64,000 bases of DNA from Streptomyces pacificus (GTDB lineage Bacteria > Actinomycetota > Actinomycetes > Streptomycetales > Streptomycetaceae), in assembly GCF_011766325.1 (NCBI RefSeq), contig NZ_BLLG01000015.1, positions 84,540 to 148,539 on the forward strand. The letters are read 5' to 3'. Shown here one piece after another: positions 60,748 through 64,000 of the stretch; position 1 is the first letter of the stretch; each line of letters starts with the position of its first letter. A model generated the notes under the pieces. It was not told where the DNA came from. It saw only the letters and a list, made by a program, of their open reading frames with translations, and made no database searches. Made by a program: the position numbers and the translations under genes.

Positions 60748-61119
60748 GTGGGCGGGGCCAAGTTCAGCGAGCAGGCCGCCCGGCGGATGCGCCCCGCCAT
60801 CGGCTGCACCCTCCAGCAGCAGGTCTTCGGGCCGCACCGGCGACATCGTGCGCCTGACCGAGACCGGCCACCTGGTCGTCGAGGGACGGGCCAAGAACCA
60901 GGCGCTCACCGTGGAACAGATGCGCGAGGACATGGCCGAGGTGCTCGGCGAGTCCGTCGACGACCTTCCCGGCGACGAGAACCTCGTCGACTCCGGACTC
61001 GACTCCGTCCGCCTGATGGCCCTGGTCGGGCGCTGGCGCGACGCACACGGACCCGACATCTCCGTGGCCGCCCTCGCCGAACGGCCCGCCATCGGGGAGT
61101 GGGCGAACCTGCTGACCAC
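60748..61119 (+). pseudogene. Relic of a catecholate-siderophore locus: EntE-type ligase pieces joined to an aryl carrier domain
   Basis: Three fragments are joined. GGAKFSEQAARRMRPAIGCT and LQQQVFG (frame of 60748) come from a 2,3-dihydroxybenzoate-AMP ligase. After a frameshift and deletion, TGDIVRLTETGHLVVEGRAK is a later part of the same enzyme. Then EQMREDMAEVLGESVDDLPG and NLVDSGLDSVRLMALVGRWR is the aryl carrier domain of an isochorismatase (EntB/DhbB), with the phosphopantetheine Ser in GLDSVR. None can work as it stands. It shows that an enterobactin/bacillibactin-like cluster was deleted here. Confidence 0.8.
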
Positions 61120-61403
61120 CCCTCGAGCGTCGCGCGCGGCGGCTTCGATACCCGATCACGGCCTCGGCCTGGTCGGGCGGCCGAGAGGGACGGCCAGGCG
61201 GCCGTGCCCCCCGGCGCGGCCACCGGGCCGCCGCCCGGGGTCTCCCCGGCCACCGACCGCCGGCGGTCGACGGCCGGAAGTGAACCGTCGCGTCCCGGCT
61301 GGCCGACTTGGCTCCATGGCACCTTCCCCATGTGGACTCCCGTCACTACTGTCCCTCGGGCGCCTCGCGAAATCGCCGCGAGGCCCTCGGGAAGGGGAAT
61401 ACG

Positions 61404-62027
61404 GTGAGAGTGAGAACCGCATCGATCGCCGGGTTGGTTGCCGCCGCCGCCACCGCGTCGCTCCTCGCGAGCCCGGCTCACGCCCATTCGGCCGAACTCG
61501 CCACCTTCCGTCTGGGAATCCAGCTGGCCGACGACGGTGGCGCCTCCCAGTTCGGTCAGGAACAGTTCACCAACAACGTCAAGTTCGGCAACAGCGTCTC
61601 GGCCTGGGCCGGTGACGCGAACAAATTCGACCCCGACGCCGTCCGCCTCAATCTGGAGACCAACCCCGGCGATCCATTGATCGGCCGGGACTTCCGCATC
61701 GGCGCCCAGGCCATGGACAAGGGCAGCCACCTCGGACCCGTGCAGTACACGCCGTGGGCCAGCGCCGGCGGCGGCCAGTCCGACTTCGTCACCGACGACA
61801 ACGGCTGGGATCCGGACGAGTACCGGCTCTTCCTCGACACCCGGGCCTGGCCCTCGTCCGCGTCCCTGGTGGACTTCCGGATCTCGGTGACGGCCGTCGA
61901 CAAGGGAGTGCCCGGGGTGCCGGCGTTCACACCGTGGGCCGGTCAGGGCGGGGGGCGCAGCCCCCTGGCGCTGGATACCAACGGGTTCGACTTCGACGGC
62001 TTCGTGCTCGGCCTCGAAGTTCGCTAG
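61404..62027 (+). CDS. Secreted protein with internal ~50-aa repeats
   Basis: A 207-aa protein with a clear Sec signal peptide (TASIAGLVAAAATASLLASP, cleavage near AHA-HS). The mature part contains repeats: DFRIGAQAMDKGSHLGPVQY...TPWASAGGG and DFRISVTAVDKGVPGVPAFT...PWAGQGGG, each followed by a (D)G-(W/F)-(D/F)-D-P/F-D-x-(Y/F) acidic stretch, plus a weaker first copy. I do not recognise the family; a calcium-binding or lectin-like role would fit the acidic loops but is a guess. GTG 61404 follows a GGAAGGGG site. Confidence 0.75.
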   Translation: MRVRTASIAGLVAAAATASLLASPAHAHSAELATFRLGIQLADDGGASQFGQEQFTNNVKFGNSVSAWAGDANKFDPDAVRLNLETNPGDPLIGRDFRIGAQAMDKGSHLGPVQYTPWASAGGGQSDFVTDDNGWDPDEYRLFLDTRAWPSSASLVDFRISVTAVDKGVPGVPAFTPWAGQGGGRSPLALDTNGFDFDGFVLGLEVR

Positions 62028-62803
62028 CGTCACCCCCGGTGCCGGTCGACTCCGTCCGCGCCACCGAGCGGCGCGGACGCCCCGGGAGAGACCGGGCGGC
62101 CGTCATCCGCACCGGCATCCCGATCCGGATCTGGAGCTGGCCCCGGAACACCGGCAACCAGGCTTTGATCCGATCGGCGACTCTGCTGCGCAGTTCGGCC
62201 GAGCGGCGCGGACAGCCCGGAGGGACCGCTAGCTGGTTCTCCATGATCAGGTGTCTGAGCTGCATGTTTGCGGTTTGTGATCTTTGTGGGGGGTGCAGGG
62301 TGGTGGTGTCTTCGGTGCCAGGCCCGGAGCATCTGCTGTGCCCACGCCCGCTGCTGTCATGACGCGCCGACTGCGCGCCTTCGAAGCCCGTGCCGTCGAG
62401 CTCCGGCAGCGGATCATGGCTCTGGAGTAGGAAGCGGACCAGGTGGACAGGGAGATCACCCGCCGGCGTGTCGGCAGCGAGGTCGCACAGGAACTGCGCG
62501 GTGATACCGGCCAGGCTGCTGTTTCCTGCAGCCTGTCCGGCGACAAGGAGGCGCCGGGCGACGCGGAGGCAAAGAGCCCTGCCGGCGCAGGTGCCGGCGC
62601 TGGAGGTGAGTCGCGGTGTGTGCCGCAACGGCAGGAGGGTGTGCGGTGTCAGCTCAAGCCGCTCGTCCAGCGGGACTGGCTGTCCAGCGCCGACGGCCGG
62701 GAGTTCGGCATGTCCGCGACCGAACGGAACCGTGCCGTCATCGGCCAGAGCCAAGCGCACAGGAGCGACCTGGCCTCGCGGTCGGATGGAGATGTGGGGC
62801 CGG
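62028..62803. other. Decayed DNA, no intact gene
   Basis: No complete gene in 776 bp. At 62358-62500 the plus strand reads MTRRLRAFEARAVELRQRIM, stop, then EADQVDREITRRRVGSEVAQ, a coiled-coil broken by a TAG that may be the tail of a recombinase or transposase. The rest has no recognisable homology. Confidence 0.4.
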
Positions 62804-63108
62804 TCAGTGGCTGGCTCGGATCATGACTGTGAGTATCGCCGAGGCCGGTGACGGCTGGCTCTGGCCGATGTCCTCGTATCCCCATGACTCGTAGAGCGCG
62901 TGGACCTTTCCGTCCCCGGCGGCAGGGCTGACCATGAGCGTCACGTACGGCTCGTCGCGGATGGCGAGGAGGGCGTCGTGGATGCGGCGGGCGGTGCCGG
63001 TCTTCCGCCAGGTCGGGCGGACGCCGATCTCCTTCAGGGCCACGGCCGGATGCTCGGTGTACTTCTCGGCCGGCGTCGGGCTGGTGCGCTGCCAGGCGGG
63101 GGAGACGT
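62804..63108 (-). pseudogene. GNAT acetyltransferase, C-terminal fragment
   Basis: The minus strand reads EKYTEHPAVALKEIGVRPTW, then RKTGTARRIHDALLAIRDEP and VHALYESWGYEDIGQ, the acetyl-CoA-binding and C-terminal parts of a GNAT enzyme. The N-terminal half is missing; upstream DNA is integrase sequence on the other strand. ATG 63043 could start a 79-aa product, but it would be non-functional. Confidence 0.7.
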
Positions 63109-63182
63109 GGGGGGAGTCGGACTACGTCTTCACCACCCGCACCGGTCGCACCTGCGACACCCGCTTTAGGACACGGCCGTGA
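63103..63182 (+). pseudogene. Tyrosine recombinase (integrase) fragment
   Basis: The plus strand reads WGESDYVFTTRTGRTCDTRF and stops. The YVFTTRTGRP-like stretch is typical of the region just after the catalytic core in actinobacterial phage/ICE integrases. Only about 25 codons remain, joined directly to the GNAT remnant. Confidence 0.5.
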
Positions 63183-63320
63183 AGTTACGGCTCCGGTGGT
63201 GTTGGCAAGTGCGCTCTGATCTGCGGCGGCTCCGGACGTGAGGAGCGGAGCCCCGGTAGAACTGGCAGTCGACCAAGACAGCCGTTCACAACACCGGAGG
63301 CTCCGCTGTCGGATCAGTGT

Positions 63321-63469
63321 GTCATCACGCGTGAAATCGTGGTAGCCAAGGGCCTGTTCGCCCCAGGTCACCTGGGGGGAACTCACCCAGATCGTCCCGT
63401 TCGAGATGGTTGATGCGGCCCTGGCCGAGACCGGTGCCGTCCAGCAACGACTGCGGAAGATCCCCTGAG
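63321..63469 (+). pseudogene. IS4-family transposase N-terminal fragment, frameshifted
   Basis: The plus strand reads VVAKGLFAPGHLG in one frame and GELTQIVPFEMVDAALAETG plus AVQQRLRKIP in the next. The switch occurs at a run of six G (63374-63379), one more than needed, and a TGA follows. This is the start of IS4-type transposases common in Streptomyces. Partly inverted GCTCCGGTG/CACCGGAGGC sequences upstream (63190-63206, 63288-63305) may be the element end. Confidence 0.7.
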
Positions 63470-63489
63470 CTGCACTGGTTCTCGTGCTG

Positions 63490-63870
63490 TCAGCCCGAAG
63501 CGGGCAGAGCCGACAGTCGGTCGCGGAACTCTCGTACGGCAGGCACCGCGGAGTGCGGTTCGAGGTAGCGGTTGAACTTGGTCAGCCGGACGTGTGCCCG
63601 GTCGGAGCGGATGCGGTTCTCCAGCAGTTCCAGACCGACGTTGGCGGCATCGAGAGCGCCGTCGAGGTCTCGGGCTGCCAGTCGTGCTGTGGCGAGGCGG
63701 CCGGAGCGGACAGCCCGGTCGCGCGGTACCGCCTGGTCGATCGCTACGGCGAGGGCGCTGGTGGCTCGCTCGGGGAAGCCGGAGCGCAGCATGATCTTGC
63801 CCTCGGTGGACTTGAGCTGGGCCTCGCCGTACCAGCCGAGCCAGTCGGGGCGGTCGCCTTCGCGGTGGGC
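63490..63870 (-). pseudogene. C-terminal part of a TPR-type transcriptional regulator
   Basis: The minus strand reads GDRPDWLGWYGEAQLKSTEG, KIMLRSGFPERATSALAVAI and continues with ALDAANVGLELLENRIRSDR to a stop at 63490. This is typical of the TPR end of Streptomyces helix-turn-helix regulators. A TGA lies in frame just upstream (near 63886), and no helix-turn-helix part is present, so it is a remnant; ATG 63792 could give a 100-aa product. Confidence 0.6.
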
Positions 63871-63897
63871 GCCCCCTCTCTGTCAGCCTTGGGTGAG

Positions 63898-63920
63898 ACG
63901 CCCCGCTTCGGCGGGTTAGC
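63898..63920. terminator. Small GC hairpin with TTCG loop
   Basis: CCCGC-TTCG-GCGGG with flanking pairs forms a stable tetraloop hairpin between the regulator remnant and the next gene. Confidence 0.5.
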
Positions 63921-63952
63921 CTGAGAGGGCACGACAGGAGAACCACCCCCTC

Positions 63953-64000
63953 ATGACCAGCACCAAGCCCGCCGGATCCGACCCGGCTCCACGGCCGAAG
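63953..64000 (+). CDS. Start of an unidentified gene running out of the window
   Basis: ATG 63953 follows ACAGGAG by ten bases and opens MTSTKPAGSDPAPRPK to the window end. Sixteen codons are too few to name the product. Confidence 0.5.
   Translation, partial: MTSTKPAGSDPAPRPK

Overview
The window is about 64 kb of very GC-rich DNA (roughly 70 percent or more G+C by eye) with strong third-position GC codon use, many GTG starts, ATGA/GTGA/TGATG gene overlaps and families typical of Streptomyces: FbiC for coenzyme F420, XRE/DUF397 pairs, GPP34 proteins, SARP/BTAD domains and T7SS-linked RHS toxins. It reads as an accessory (arm-like) stretch of a Streptomyces chromosome. I saw no rRNA, tRNA or CRISPR array.

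Layout. 1-3.7 kb: the end of what may be a biosynthetic locus (a beta-lactamase-fold protein whose SxxK serine is cysteine, a SAM methyltransferase, a 14-TM MFS exporter). 3.7-5.9 kb: a transposon graveyard with IS5, IS701, IS3 and ISL3 remnants, the ISL3 piece nested inside the IS3. 6.0-12.6 kb (minus strand): a polymorphic-toxin operon of an SseB-like protein, an ESX-like partner, a 1577-aa RHS protein ending in a probable ADP-ribosyltransferase, and a small presumed immunity gene. 12.9-17.1 kb: fbiC and an ADP-ribosylglycohydrolase-like protein that has lost its metal ligands. 17.4-21.5 kb: a small helical protein plus a STAND/NB-ARC-TPR protein sharing a short sequence tag, then an XRE-SCR1/DUF397 pair. 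22-29.4 kb: GPP34 protein, a D,D-carboxypeptidase with a giant disordered N-terminus, a membrane protein with a collagen-like GXP stretch, and MarC.

29.3-49.5 kb is a catabolic island. A LysR gene is flanked on both sides by the same 31-bp element, facing a PaaH-like 3-hydroxyacyl-CoA dehydrogenase (followed by a truncated etfB) and a thiolase. Next come a five-gene Dpp/Opp-type importer and a tightly coupled nine-gene operon behind a perfect 12-bp-arm palindrome: two acyl-CoA dehydrogenases, CaiB-type CoA-transferase, 2,4-dienoyl-CoA-reductase-like SDR, aldehyde dehydrogenase, ferredoxin reductase, 7Fe ferredoxin, Rieske oxygenase and an IclR regulator that seems to start at ATC. Together they suggest uptake, CoA activation, beta-oxidation-like processing and Rieske oxygenation of an unknown small acid or quaternary amine.

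49.5-53.9 kb: a perfect 23-bp inverted repeat, a cobalamin riboswitch whose downstream region can mask the Shine-Dalgarno, a 2Fe-2S protein and a BtuFCD-like importer. 54-60.5 kb is the most unusual region: two divergent paralogous macro-like (ThsA-type) proteins, one with two N-terminal TM helices as in type II Thoeris ThsA and the other fused to a SARP/BTAD DNA-binding module, beside an operon with a TIR-like protein and a membrane protein that share an 11-residue identical tag (QNFFGGTNSNI). This looks like a Thoeris-related immune locus with an extra signal-sensing transcription factor. 60.7-64 kb holds the relic of a catecholate-siderophore locus, a secreted repeat protein, and fragments of a GNAT, an integrase, an IS4 transposase and a regulator. 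Short tandem repeats, many in frame with genes, recur across the window.
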